From assembly GCA_016709305.1 (NCBI GenBank), contig JADJNA010000021.1:7540-71539 (forward strand): 64,000 bases of DNA. The letters are read 5' to 3'. Source of the DNA: Candidatus Villigracilis saccharophilus. GTDB lineage: Bacteria; Chloroflexota; Anaerolineae; Anaerolineales; Villigracilaceae. Positions 1 through 7,370 of the stretch are shown piece by piece. Under the pieces are notes generated by a model. It was not told the origin of the DNA. It saw only the letters and a list, made by a program, of their open reading frames with translations, and did no database searches. The position numbers and the translations under genes are program-made. The first letter of the stretch is position 1. Each line of letters starts with the position of its first letter.

Positions 1-1781
1 GCAAACAGCGCCGCGCCAAATTGGATTTCAACGTATTGAACGCTGCCAAGTTGAAGGTTAGAAAGTTGGCTGAAGGTGCAGGCATTGATTTCAAATTTGA
101 GAAAAGCAAGTATCCGCATTTCTATTATATTGATGATAAGTCCAGGAGCGGCGTGTATGAATTAAGCGGACAGCGTATTCGTCAGATGCTGGATTTCGCG
201 GTGTCTTCCGATCTCTCTGCATTGAAGAAGGGCAAGACTCAAGTCACATCCATTGCAACTCCGAAGGGTGTTGTGAAGGGATTGTTGAAGAACGTGGACA
301 ACAACACCTATCAATTGCAAGTGCCTGAAAAGAATGCTTCGGCAGTGGCGACCTGGCTGCGTGACCTTTCGGATGGATACACATCCTTCAATGTGGATGG
401 GACAAAAGATTTCAGCGCGAAGCGAATGCCAGGTGCATTTGTGGTCAACGAGGTCAAGGCGAAATTATCAGCCACGGTTCCCCCGCTCAAAGGTGGAGTC
501 AAGCCCTGGTTCGTTGGAGTCAACCCACAGTTAAAGGGTGAGGCGCTGCCGCCTTTCGTCTGGAATGAAGCAGAAGGCGAGTTAAAGAAAACAGCGTTGA
601 ACCAAGTCCATAGAGATTTGGGCGGCAGAATGGTCCCCTTTGCTGGTTGGGAAATGCCTGTGCAGTACACGGGAATTTTTGAGGAGCATCTTGCCACGCG
701 CAATGCGGCGGGGCTGTTCGATGTTTCGCATATGGGCGTGTACGATGTGCGCGGCGCGGATGCGGCTTCGTTCCTTGATACGGTTTGCGGCAATGACTGC
801 GGCGGGCTGCAGCCTGGCGAGTCTTTGTATTCGCACTTCCTGACCCCCGATGCGGACGTGATCGATGACACGCTCATCTATCGCCGCGGCTGGGACAATT
901 ATCTCGTGGTCGTGAACGCGTCGAACGATGACAAGGATCGCACATGGCTCGAAAGCGTGCGCGATGGCAAAGTGAAAATTGACAACGGCCGACCGTGGGC
1001 GCGGACGTACGGCTATGAAGCGAACATCCGCAACCTGCGTGACCCGAAAGCTGGTTCTGAAATGCGGGTTGATATTGCCCTGCAGGGACCGAAGAGCCGC
1101 GACATTCTGCTGGCAATGGGCGTGGACGATGCGACCCGCGCGCGCATTATGAAGTTGAAGAGAACTGAGCTGTGCGATGCGGTGGTTGGCGGATATGATC
1201 TGATCGTCTCGCGCACGGGCTACACAGGCGAGAAGATGGCTTTTGAATTATTCGTCCACCCCGAACGAGCCGTGGACTTCTGGCTGGCGGTGATGAAAGC
1301 TGGCGAGGGGTTCGGCGTGAAAGCCATCGGCCTGGGTGCAAGAGATTCTTTGAGAACCGAAGCGGGCTTGCCGTTATATGGTCACGAAATGGGATTGGGT
1401 TCAGGTAAATTTGACGGTAGAGATTTGGGTGTGGCTGAAGGCGGATTCGGTTCCTATGTCAAACCGTACAAGCCGTGGTTCATTGGTCGGGACGCCTACG
1501 TGGTGCGCGAGAAGGAACGCAAGGGCGGTGTGATCCGCTTCACCTTTGATGACCAGCGCGTCCGCATGGCGCACAATGGTGACCCCGTGGTCAACGCGAA
1601 CGGCGAACGCATTGGCTTCGTCACCTCCTGTGCGATCGATGGTCAGCGCTTCATTACAGGTCAGGCGTTCTTGGAATTTGCATACATGAAGGAAGGCACG
1701 CCGATTCTCATTCATCAAGGCGGAGTCATGGATCGTCCCGCCACAGCGGCGAAGGTGGTAAGTCGGTTCGCGAAGTTGTAG
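1..1781 (+). CDS. gcvT: Aminomethyltransferase (glycine cleavage T protein) with long N-terminal extension, 5' truncated
   Basis: T protein of the glycine cleavage system; it releases ammonia from the aminomethyl-lipoyl H protein and forms methylene-tetrahydrofolate. The frame is open through base 1, so the gene starts upstream of the window and the TTG at 21 is not a convincing start. Counted from base 21, the GcvT fold begins near residue 190 (GGRMVPFAGWEMPVQY) and continues with DVSHMG, ALQGPKS, SRTGYTGE and GARDSLRTEAGLPLYG, all family motifs. The ~190 residues before it are not GcvT and I do not recognise them. A fusion to serine hydroxymethyltransferase, its metabolic partner, is possible but not shown by any motif in view. 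No other gcv gene lies in the window. Confidence 0.85.
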   Translation, partial: KQRRAKLDFNVLNAAKLKVRKLAEGAGIDFKFEKSKYPHFYYIDDKSRSGVYELSGQRIRQMLDFAVSSDLSALKKGKTQVTSIATPKGVVKGLLKNVDNNTYQLQVPEKNASAVATWLRDLSDGYTSFNVDGTKDFSAKRMPGAFVVNEVKAKLSATVPPLKGGVKPWFVGVNPQLKGEALPPFVWNEAEGELKKTALNQVHRDLGGRMVPFAGWEMPVQYTGIFEEHLATRNAAGLFDVSHMGVYDVRGADAASFLDTVCGNDCGGLQPGESLYSHFLTPDADVIDDTLIYRRGWDNYLVVVNASNDDKDRTWLESVRDGKVKIDNGRPWARTYGYEANIRNLRDPKAGSEMRVDIALQGPKSRDILLAMGVDDATRARIMKLKRTELCDAVVGGYDLIVSRTGYTGEKMAFELFVHPERAVDFWLAVMKAGEGFGVKAIGLGARDSLRTEAGLPLYGHEMGLGSGKFDGRDLGVAEGGFGSYVKPYKPWFIGRDAYVVREKERKGGVIRFTFDDQRVRMAHNGDPVVNANGERIGFVTSCAIDGQRFITGQAFLEFAYMKEGTPILIHQGGVMDRPATAAKVVSRFAKL

Positions 1782-1855
1782 GAGAACGAACAGGTCCGCT
1801 GCATGTCTGAGGGGCTGTGTGGAATGCAGCGGCCTGTATTCAAGAAGGAAAGATC

Positions 1856-2044
1856 ATGACACAGGAAAGACAGGAACTGGAAAAGCAGCAAGCGCAGAAT
1901 CAAAAACTACGCCAGCAGGAACGCCAGCAATTGGAGCAAAAACAGGCGGAGGATCAAAAACTGCGCCAACAGAAACAGAAGCAATTGGAAGAAGAGCAGG
2001 ACCAGAAACGCAAACTGCGGCAGGAAGAAGAAAAGAAGAAATAA
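1856..2044 (+). CDS. Small Gln/Lys/Glu-rich coiled-coil protein (62 aa)
   Basis: Start ATG at 1856 follows GAAGGAAAG at good spacing; a longer frame from 1817 lacks a ribosome site. Nearly the whole protein is three copies of an 18-residue unit: LEKQQAQNQKLRQQERQQ, LEQKQAEDQKLRQQKQKQ and a diverged third copy. Each contains an (Q/K)KLRQ(Q/E) core. There is no signal peptide or membrane segment, and composition predicts one continuous charged helix. It lies 75 nt after gcvT and is followed at once by a strong stem-loop. Function unknown; low complexity means database matches would be uninformative, so I cannot exclude a non-coding repeat, but the RBS argues for translation. Confidence 0.5.
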   Translation: MTQERQELEKQQAQNQKLRQQERQQLEQKQAEDQKLRQQKQKQLEEEQDQKRKLRQEEEKKK

Positions 2045-2047
2045 TGG

Positions 2048-2078
2048 CACCTTCGCCGCCACGACGGAGGCGAAGGTG
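2048..2078 (+). terminator. Stem-loop after the coiled-coil ORF
   Basis: Perfect 10-bp inverted repeat CACCTTCGCC (2048-2057) / GGCGAAGGTG (2069-2078) with an 11-nt loop, four bases after the stop codon. No T-run follows, so it could be a transcript-end stabiliser rather than a classical terminator. Confidence 0.4.
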
Positions 2079-2083
2079 ATATC

Positions 2084-2368
2084 GAGGTTTGCGGAGTTGT
2101 AGGAAGTAGTGCGCTGAAAGTAAGCATTCACCTGTTGGGTGAATATCGAAACATTAGCAGCACGAGAGAAATCCAAACCCAAAATATTTTCTCGGAACTT
2201 TAAATAATGCTGAAATGCCTGATTTAAACCTTCGTCATTTGTTTGTCTTAATTTGTTGAATAATTTCTCTCCATGCACAAAACCTTTAACAAATGAGTTA
2301 GCATCTTCTATTCCTCTCTCTCGAATAAGATCATTTTTGAGCGGGGCGAACCTCTGCCTGATTAAGAC
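2084..2368 (-). pseudogene. Possible gene remnant in an AT-rich island
   Basis: The minus strand has an open frame from about 2368 down through 2084 that reads like protein (for example VLIRQRFAPLKND, then NSFVKGFVHGEKLFNKL, then RAANVSIFTQQVNAYFQ). It has no start codon near its upstream end, and downstream it runs into antisense of the coiled-coil ORF. The stretch is clearly more AT-rich than its neighbours. I recognise no family. It may be a decayed or transferred gene, or chance. Confidence 0.22.
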
Positions 2369-2376
2369 AAATTATG
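2335..2376 (+). repeat. Direct repeat copy 1 flanking the toxin-antitoxin pair
   Basis: 42-nt stretch beginning TTTTGAGCGGGGCGAACCTC; it matches 3293-3334 at 34 of 42 positions without gaps. Each copy is followed within 8-16 nt by a perfect GC-rich hairpin and T-rich sequence. The two copies lie on either side of the toxin-antitoxin genes in the same orientation. Confidence 0.55.
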
Positions 2377-2391
2377 GGCCAGTTGACTTGT

Positions 2392-2423
2392 CCCTCTCCT
2401 AAAAAGGAGAGGGCATTTTGTTT
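2392..2423 (+). terminator. Hairpin with T-rich tail
   Basis: CCCTCTCC (2392-2399), TAAAAA loop, GGAGAGGG (2406-2413), then CATTTTGTTTC. Intrinsic-terminator shape on the plus strand, but no plus-strand gene is recognised immediately upstream, only repeat copy 1. Confidence 0.5.
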
Positions 2424-2440
2424 CTGTCCGCGGGCGGTGC

Positions 2441-2555
2441 GGGCTGAAGCCCTTCCTCAGTTCGTGGAAGTCGGCTGCGCCGACTCAGCACGGAGCGCAT
2501 CCACGCGAAGCGCTGAGATAGGGTTTTATCCCGAAGCGAAAGTAAGGATAAATCC
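2441..2555. repeat. Cluster of short palindromes upstream of the toxin gene
   Basis: Three hairpins in about 115 nt: GGGCT/AGCCC (2441-2452), AGTCGGC/GCCGACT (2469-2485), and a longer imperfect pair GGGTTTTATCC / GGATAAATCCC ending near 2555. There is no credible ORF. It resembles dispersed REP-like intergenic sequence and fills the space between copy 1 of the direct repeat and the toxin promoter. Confidence 0.4.
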
Positions 2556-2569
2556 CAAAGGAGCTTCCC

Positions 2570-2597
2570 TTGACGAGCGTATCAATTATGGTACACT
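2570..2597 (+). promoter_or_regulatory. Sigma70-type promoter of the toxin-antitoxin operon, probably leaderless
   Basis: TTGACG at 2570-2575, a 16-nt spacer, TACACT at 2592-2597. The expected transcription start falls 6-7 nt downstream, on or beside the toxin ATG at 2604, and no Shine-Dalgarno sequence precedes that ATG. A leaderless mRNA is therefore likely. Confidence 0.6.
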
Positions 2598-2603
2598 GTC
2601 CGC

Positions 2604-2963
2604 ATGGATAAAGACGAAGAGGGCAAACCAATTCTGAATGTAGTGTTCTATAAAACCGAATCAGGCAAAGAGCCTGTGCGGGAATGGCTGAAAGACATGC
2701 CAAAAGAAGATCGTCAAGCCATTGGTGAGGATATCAAAACCGCACAATATGGCTGGCCGCTTGGAATGCCATTGATCCGCAAGATCGAACGCGGACTTTG
2801 GGAGGTACGCTCCCATATTGGAGCAGGAATTGCGCGGGTATTTTTTACGGTTATGGACAAGACCATGATCCTCTTGCATGGGTTTGTCAAAAAGTCACAG
2901 AAAACGCCTCAAGACGAATTGGATACCGCCCGCCACCGTTTGAAAAATGTAGAGAAGGATTAA
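2604..2963 (+). CDS. RelE/ParE-superfamily toxin, HigB/Gp49-like
   Basis: 119-residue toxin of the phage Gp49-like HigB group, whose studied members cut mRNA at the ribosome. Visible family features are the opening VVFYKTESGKEPVREWL, a helical KEDRQAIGEDI segment, the core RKIERGLWEVRSHI with basic and aromatic residues, RVFFTVMDKTMILLHGF strands and the tail FVKKSQKTP followed by a Glu/Ala/Arg helix. Length is normal. It lies 3 bp before the antitoxin gene, in the toxin-first order typical of hig modules. The ATG is the first start after the promoter and has no RBS. The activity is inferred from the family. Confidence 0.88.
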   Translation: MDKDEEGKPILNVVFYKTESGKEPVREWLKDMPKEDRQAIGEDIKTAQYGWPLGMPLIRKIERGLWEVRSHIGAGIARVFFTVMDKTMILLHGFVKKSQKTPQDELDTARHRLKNVEKD

Positions 2964-2966
2964 GCC

Positions 2967-3248
2967 ATGAACAAAAAACACATTGGAAGCAACTTTGATG
3001 ATTTTCTCAAAGAAGAAAAAATTTACGAGCAGGTACAGGCTGCTGCCATCAAGCAAGTCATTGCCTATCAAATTGCGGAAGAAATGAAGAAAAAGAATCT
3101 GACCAAAACTGAAATGGCAAGCCGCATGAAGACCAGCCGCGCCGCGCTGGACCGTCTGCTTGACCCTGAAAATGCCTCGATCACTTTAATTACGCTGGAG
3201 CGTGCCGCATCCGCGTTGGGGAAGAAGTTGACGGTACAGTTGGCATAA
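2967..3248 (+). CDS. XRE-type helix-turn-helix antitoxin, HigA-like
   Basis: 93-residue partner of the upstream toxin. An N-terminal helix (FDDFLKEEKIYEQVQAAAIK) leads into a Cro/C1-type HTH: LTKTEMASRMKTSRAALDRLL, then NASITLITLERAASALGKKL. It should neutralise the toxin and repress the operon promoter. The gap to the toxin gene is 3 bp and the start sits after an AAGGATTAAGCC ribosome site inside the toxin's 3' end. It is followed by direct-repeat copy 2 and a bidirectional terminator. Confidence 0.88.
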   Translation: MNKKHIGSNFDDFLKEEKIYEQVQAAAIKQVIAYQIAEEMKKKNLTKTEMASRMKTSRAALDRLLDPENASITLITLERAASALGKKLTVQLA

Positions 3249-3292
3249 TATCGAAAAAAGCAAAAACTGAGCGTGCATCCCGATAAAGTAAC

Positions 3293-3334
3293 TTTTGAGC
3301 CGGGCGGACCTCTCTCTGATCGAGACGATTTATG
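3293..3334 (+). repeat. Direct repeat copy 2 flanking the toxin-antitoxin pair
   Basis: 42 nt beginning TTTTGAGCCGGGCGGACCTC; 34 of 42 bases match 2335-2376. Weaker similarity seems to extend about 15 nt further upstream in both copies. Differences in the plus-strand frame are partly synonymous or conservative (LLSRADLSLIET versus FLSGANLCLIKT), so the pair may descend from a coding sequence. Confidence 0.55.
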
Positions 3335-3342
3335 AATCAAAA

Positions 3343-3372
3343 GGACGGGCAATTTGCCCGTCCTTTCTTTCT
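3343..3372 (+). terminator. Bidirectional intrinsic terminator
   Basis: GGACGGGCA (3343-3351), 3-nt loop, TGCCCGTCC (3355-3363), then TTTCTTTCT. AATCAAAA precedes the stem, so it can also serve the convergent fasciclin gene ending at 3403. Confidence 0.8.
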
Positions 3373-3402
3373 ATACTCAATCTAGGAGGAGAGAGATGCT
3401 TC

Positions 3403-4383
3403 TTATTGAGGCGGGAGAAGAACCGCGTCAATTACGTGGATGACACCATTGGAGGCTTCGATGTCAGTAATGATGACTTGCACGGTGTCGTTCAGGAAAA
3501 CCTTGCCATCCTTGACAGTGATGGTGACATCCTTGCCAAGTACAGTGGTCGCGCCGGAAAGAGTAACTACATCCGCGGCCATGACCTTGCCAGAAACGAC
3601 ATGATAGAGCAGGATGTCGGTCAGCGCCTGCTTGCTTTCGGGCAGGAGCAAGGTATCAAGTGTGCCGGCGGGTAATGCAGCGAAGGCATCGTCCGTGGGG
3701 GCGAAAACTGTGAAGGGACCTTCGCCGCTCAAAGTCTCGACCAGCTCGGCGGCGGTCAAGGCAGCTACCAGGGTGGTGAAGCGGCCGTCGGCGACAGCGA
3801 TGTCAACGATGGTGTTCTTTTCTTCCATCGCGGCTTCATCGGTCGGAGGCAGGAGGACCGCATCAATCACGTGAATGACGCCATTGGAGGTCTCGATGTC
3901 TGTGATAACGACCTTTGCTTCGTTGATGTAGACATTGCCCATGTCAACTTTGACGGTGACATCCTTACCGAGCACGGTAGTGGCGCTGGTCAGAGCGGTC
4001 ACATCGGCGGCCATAACTTTGCCAGAAACTACATGATAGAGCAGGATGTCGGTCAGGGCCTGTTTGCTTTCGGGCAGGAGCAAGCTGTCGAGTGTGCCTT
4101 CGGGTAAAGCAGCGAAAGCATCATCGGTGGGGGCGAATACGGTGAAAGGACCTTCGCCCTTGAGCGTATCCACCAATTCAGCGGCCTGGACTGCGGCCAC
4201 AAGCGTTGTGAAGCGGCCATCCGCGACAGCGGTGTCTACGATATCGCTGAGCATCGGCTCAGGGGTGGCGGTTGGCTCCGGGATCGGTGTAGCCGTGGGA
4301 GCGGGAGTGGCGGCAGGCGCACAAGCGGCCAAAGTCAGGGAAGCGATTACGAGTAAGACTGCGAACATTGAAAAGCGTTTCAT
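3403..4383 (-). CDS. Lipoprotein with two fasciclin (FAS1) domains
   Basis: 326-residue exported lipoprotein. The start MKRFSM is chosen because GGAG lies 7 nt upstream; in-frame starts at 4395 and 4431 lack an RBS. The signal peptide ends in a lipobox (LTLAAC), followed by a Pro/Thr/Ala linker and two FAS1 domains of about 135 residues. Each carries ADGRFTTLVAA, GPFTVFAPTDDAFAALP, ILLYHVVSGKVMAADV and NGVIHVIDAVLLPP. The two copies are nearly identical over long stretches, which points to a recent internal duplication. FAS1 proteins mediate adhesion and matrix contacts; the role here is inferred. It is monocistronic, with its own promoter at 4445-4472. Confidence 0.92.
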   Translation of the reverse strand: MKRFSMFAVLLVIASLTLAACAPAATPAPTATPIPEPTATPEPMLSDIVDTAVADGRFTTLVAAVQAAELVDTLKGEGPFTVFAPTDDAFAALPEGTLDSLLLPESKQALTDILLYHVVSGKVMAADVTALTSATTVLGKDVTVKVDMGNVYINEAKVVITDIETSNGVIHVIDAVLLPPTDEAAMEEKNTIVDIAVADGRFTTLVAALTAAELVETLSGEGPFTVFAPTDDAFAALPAGTLDTLLLPESKQALTDILLYHVVSGKVMAADVVTLSGATTVLGKDVTITVKDGKVFLNDTVQVIITDIEASNGVIHVIDAVLLPPQ

Positions 4384-4444
4384 TTTTTTCTCCATTTCTA
4401 AAGTTGTTATATTTTTGCACAGGTATTGCACATATATTGTTCGT

Positions 4445-4472
4445 ATTTTACATGCTTTGTACAGCCTGTCAA
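4445..4472 (-). promoter_or_regulatory. Promoter of the fasciclin gene
   Basis: Reading the minus strand: TTGACA (4472-4467), 16-nt spacer, TAAAAT (4450-4445). The expected start near 4438 gives a 5' leader of about 55 nt. Confidence 0.65.
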
Positions 4473-4473
4473 T

Positions 4474-5026
4474 ATACTAGAATATTCTCTAATAAATCAC
4501 TTAATCTAGCCGAGTATTTTTGGATGAGGTCACGAGGGTTTGATGAGAACGCTATAATATTGTCATTAATCTTCTGAATAAAACAGATTTAGAAACAATG
4601 AGGTGATTAATAAAATTGAATCGATTTGTGGGATAGCAGACTTACCATGCATACACATGTCACCGTGTCCTGATCCCGGGGGGGCGGTCGTGCGTCTCAT
4701 GTCACGTCCGGCAACGTACTTGGCATGGGTATCTCTGTATTGCTTTGATACTGGAACAAATGTTTGGCATTTTTTTCTTGTCTGCGTTTCAATCTGTTGT
4801 TCTTCAATCGGGGGCTGCATTTATCAACTGGACAAATGCTTGTCGCCCGCCCGACTTATGATTGGCTAATGGACTTCGCCTTTTCATTCGACCCACCCGG
4901 GGCGGGGGGGGGGGGGGGCCAAAACCACCCCCCCCGCCACACACCAAAACGTTTTCACGGAGCAAAAAGTAAGAAGTCGTATGCTGAACCTGTCCCTGTG
5001 GCAAATATTTCTTTATGGAGAATTTC
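4474..5026. other. Long spacer without a recognisable gene
   Basis: About 550 nt between the fasciclin promoter and the TspO-like gene. No frame has both a ribosome site and protein-like composition, and base composition changes abruptly along it (AT-rich to ~4620, then mixed, then G/C tracts). It contains the G15 tract described separately. I see no RNA gene or mobile-element ends. Confidence 0.5.
4904..4935. repeat. G15 tract followed by C8 tract
   Basis: Fifteen consecutive G at 4904-4918, then CCAAAACCA and eight C at 4928-4935. The two tracts could pair as a hairpin, but a homopolymer of this length is also a typical place for sequencing or assembly error. Confidence 0.7.
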
Positions 5027-5788
5027 ATGAACAAAGACACACTTCGCCAGCTCGCCAACGCGCTATCCGTTGCAGTCGCGCTTACCGTCAACATCCTCGC
5101 CAGCACCCTGCCGCTGAATGGACAGAATACAGGCGAGATCTCAGATCGCTTTCAGGTCTACTTCGTCCCCGCAGGATACGTCTTCGCCATTTGGGGCATC
5201 ATCTACATCGGCTGGATCGCCTTCGCAATTTATCAGTTTGGATCGACACAGAAGGAAAGTCCGCGCCTGCGCAAGCTCGGATATTTATTTGCGTTGAGCG
5301 GTATCTTCAACGCGGCTTGGCTGTTCTGCTGGCATTACAACCTGTTCGGTTTCAGCGTGCTGGTCATGCTGACCCTGCTCGGTCTGCTGATCGCCAGTTA
5401 TCTCAAATTGAATGTCGGTCGCACAGCCGTGAGCAACACTGAAAAATGGAGCGTGGATGTTCCCTTCAGTGTATATCTCGGCTGGATCTCTGTCGCCACA
5501 GTGGCAAACGTCACCGACTATCTTTACTTTATCAACTGGACTGGATTCGGGATCGCCCCGCAAATATGGGCGGTCATCATGCTCGTGATTGCAAGCGTGC
5601 TCGCCCTGGCAATGACGGTCACGCGCAGGGACAGCGGCTACGCCTTCGTGTTGGTTTGGTCCTTCGCTGGGATCGCTCAAAAACAGGCCGATACGGCTCT
5701 GGTGGCGAACAGCGCCTGGTTCGCAACAGTGTTCGTGCTTGGGCTGGCGATCTACAGCATCATACAACGCCGTCGCAAGACAGCGTAA
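5027..5788 (+). CDS. TspO/MBR-like (tryptophan-rich sensory protein related) integral membrane protein
   Basis: 253 residues with about eight hydrophobic helices. The motif PAGYVFAIWGIIYIGW matches the family signature in the first loop and second helix, and aromatic residues are frequent, as in tryptophan-rich sensory proteins. It is longer than classical TspO (~160 aa) and belongs to an extended group found in various bacteria. TspO proteins bind porphyrins and respond to oxygen or stress; that role is only inferred. Start ATG 5027 is preceded by GGAG at 6 nt; an upstream in-frame ATG at 5015 overlaps that RBS and is unlikely. Monocistronic, ended by a strong terminator. Confidence 0.75.
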   Translation: MNKDTLRQLANALSVAVALTVNILASTLPLNGQNTGEISDRFQVYFVPAGYVFAIWGIIYIGWIAFAIYQFGSTQKESPRLRKLGYLFALSGIFNAAWLFCWHYNLFGFSVLVMLTLLGLLIASYLKLNVGRTAVSNTEKWSVDVPFSVYLGWISVATVANVTDYLYFINWTGFGIAPQIWAVIMLVIASVLALAMTVTRRDSGYAFVLVWSFAGIAQKQADTALVANSAWFATVFVLGLAIYSIIQRRRKTA

Positions 5789-5818
5789 TTCCAGATACAA
5801 CAGGGATCGTCTATAACC

Positions 5819-5854
5819 TGACAGGGTGGGGGAGACCCACCCTGTCATTTTTTT
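5819..5854 (+). terminator. Intrinsic terminator of the TspO-like gene
   Basis: Perfect 12-bp stem TGACAGGGTGGG / CCCACCCTGTCA with a GGAGA loop, followed by seven T. Confidence 0.93.
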
Positions 5855-5972
5855 CGGAGCACTAAAAAGGGAACATATTTTTATAAATTCCCGGAGGTAG
5901 AACTTATTCCAGAAAATCGTATAATTTAATTGGCGCGGGGGAATGAAATGGGCTGTGAAAACTGGAGGTTCA

Positions 5973-6383
5973 ATGAAAACCATCGGTGTGTGGATCGATC
6001 ATAAAAAAGCGGTTATTGTGATCCAAAGCGAACAAGGTGAGGATATTCAAACAATCGAATCGGGAGTGGAAAAGCTTAAATATCGGGGAGCAGCACATCC
6101 AAGATCCAAATACAGCGCCCAGTATCAACAGGGGGATGATCAACTGGATAATAAATTCACAGAACAACTGAATAAATATTACGAAAAAGTGATCGAACAA
6201 TTCCGCTCAGCCGAAGCGGTCCTGATCATCGGGCCTGGCGAGGCGAAGCGCGAGCTTGAAAAACGCATGGCACACCACAAGGTCAATGCGCCGATATTGG
6301 GCGTCGAGTCCGCCGACAAATTGACCGACCGCCAGATCGCGGCCAGAGTTCGGAATTATTTTCAGGAGGCGGAAATAGCCTGA
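5973..6383 (+). CDS. Small eRF1-domain-like protein (baeRF / 'translational machinery' type)
   Basis: 136 residues. Start MKTIGVWIDHKKAVIV follows GGAGG at 5-6 nt; the in-frame ATG at 5943 has no RBS. The layout (N-terminal IGVWIDHKKA strand-loop, central YYEKVIEQF helix, VLIIGPGEAKRELEKRM, C-terminal DKLTDRQIAARVRNYF) is that of small proteins related to domain 3 of eRF1/Pelota, which have been proposed to act on ribosomes. No GGQ peptide-release motif is present, so it is not a release factor. It is convergent with the nucleoside hydrolase. The family call is from memory of this pattern. Confidence 0.6.
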   Translation: MKTIGVWIDHKKAVIVIQSEQGEDIQTIESGVEKLKYRGAAHPRSKYSAQYQQGDDQLDNKFTEQLNKYYEKVIEQFRSAEAVLIIGPGEAKRELEKRMAHHKVNAPILGVESADKLTDRQIAARVRNYFQEAEIA

Positions 6384-6412
6384 TTGTTGAACGGGGATTT
6401 TTTTGAATTAAA

Positions 6413-7363
6413 TTAAATCCTGCGGCTCAGGCTTTCCATGCGATCAATAAACAGTTCAACGAAATCGCGTCCGCGCACGTCCATCGCCACTCTCATGTTG
6501 ACTGGCTTTTTGGATACCTTCATAAGATCTGCGAATGTATTCCCGTTAGAGACTCCGCCTGAAATATCCACATCCACATGATGCTCCTCAAAGGTGAGCA
6601 ATTCGGGTGCGATGAGGGTCGCCAGAGTCAACGGGTCGTGCAGTGCGCAGCCGTCAAAGTTTTCATATTTTTTGTAAAAGTCCATATAAACTGCGGTTGC
6701 GTCACGCACAAAGCGCGCGATGGGTGAGTCGATCCTGTTGAGGTGTTCCACATCAGCGGTGGTGAGCAGGCATTTATAAGTCGCATCGAGCGGGATCAAC
6801 GTGATCGGAATGCCCGCGTGAAAGACAATATGCGCGGCGTGCGGGTCCGCGTAGATGTTGAATTCCGCCAGCGGCGTGACATTTCCGCCCTGCTTGATCG
6901 CGCCGCCCATGATGACGAGTTCCTTCAGGGCCGGCACGATGCGCGGTTCTTTTCGGATGGCCAGCGCGAGGTTGGTCATCGGTCCGATCATGAAGAGCGT
7001 GATCTCCTGCGGCTCTGCCAGAATGTGCTCGATCAAAAAATCGATGGCATGTTGATCTACTATCTGAGATTTTGGCTCTGGCAGATCGGCTTTCCCGAGT
7101 CCGCTTGTGCCGTGGACCGCCTCGCCTGATGTTCCAAGCGGGCTGACCAGCGGCAGCGCACATCCGCGCGCGACGGGGATGCGGCTCGCGCCTGCCAATT
7201 CCAGTACAGCCAGCGCGTTGCGTGTGGTTTTGTCAATGCCAATGTTGCCGCAGACGGTGGTCAGAGCTTCCAGTTGGATCTCCGGAGAGGCAAGCGCCAG
7301 CAGGAAGGTCAGCGCGTCGTCCACGCCGGGGTCGGTGTCAATGATGATTCGTTTTGTGGTCAT
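6413..7363 (-). CDS. Inosine-uridine-preferring nucleoside hydrolase
   Basis: 316 residues; cleaves the N-glycosidic bond of ribonucleosides to base and ribose. The Asp-rich metal site IIDTDPGVDDA at the N-terminus, LTTVCGN, LFMIGPMTNLALA, VIMGGA, EFNIYADPHAA and the C-terminal CALHDPLTLA are all family signatures. Start ATG 7363 lies after GGATGAG; the frame extends upstream into the ribokinase gene but without a better start. It lies 7 bp after the ribokinase stop, so ribose released here can be phosphorylated by its operon partner. Exact base specificity cannot be read from sequence. Confidence 0.93.
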   Translation of the reverse strand: MTTKRIIIDTDPGVDDALTFLLALASPEIQLEALTTVCGNIGIDKTTRNALAVLELAGASRIPVARGCALPLVSPLGTSGEAVHGTSGLGKADLPEPKSQIVDQHAIDFLIEHILAEPQEITLFMIGPMTNLALAIRKEPRIVPALKELVIMGGAIKQGGNVTPLAEFNIYADPHAAHIVFHAGIPITLIPLDATYKCLLTTADVEHLNRIDSPIARFVRDATAVYMDFYKKYENFDGCALHDPLTLATLIAPELLTFEEHHVDVDISGGVSNGNTFADLMKVSKKPVNMRVAMDVRGRDFVELFIDRMESLSRRI

Positions 7364-7370
7364 GGTTTTC

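Noticed and set aside
1907..2278. 123-codon minus-strand ORF with a hydrophobic tail
   Set aside because: The hydrophobic end is the antisense of Gln/Lys repeats; only the upstream part was kept as a doubtful remnant.
3614..4480. Plus-strand ORFs opposite the fasciclin gene
   Set aside because: They mirror the duplicated FAS1 coding sequence and lack ribosome sites.
4904..4935. Functional G-quadruplex or promoter tract
   Set aside because: A single uninterrupted homopolymer next to incoherent sequence is better treated as possible artefact.
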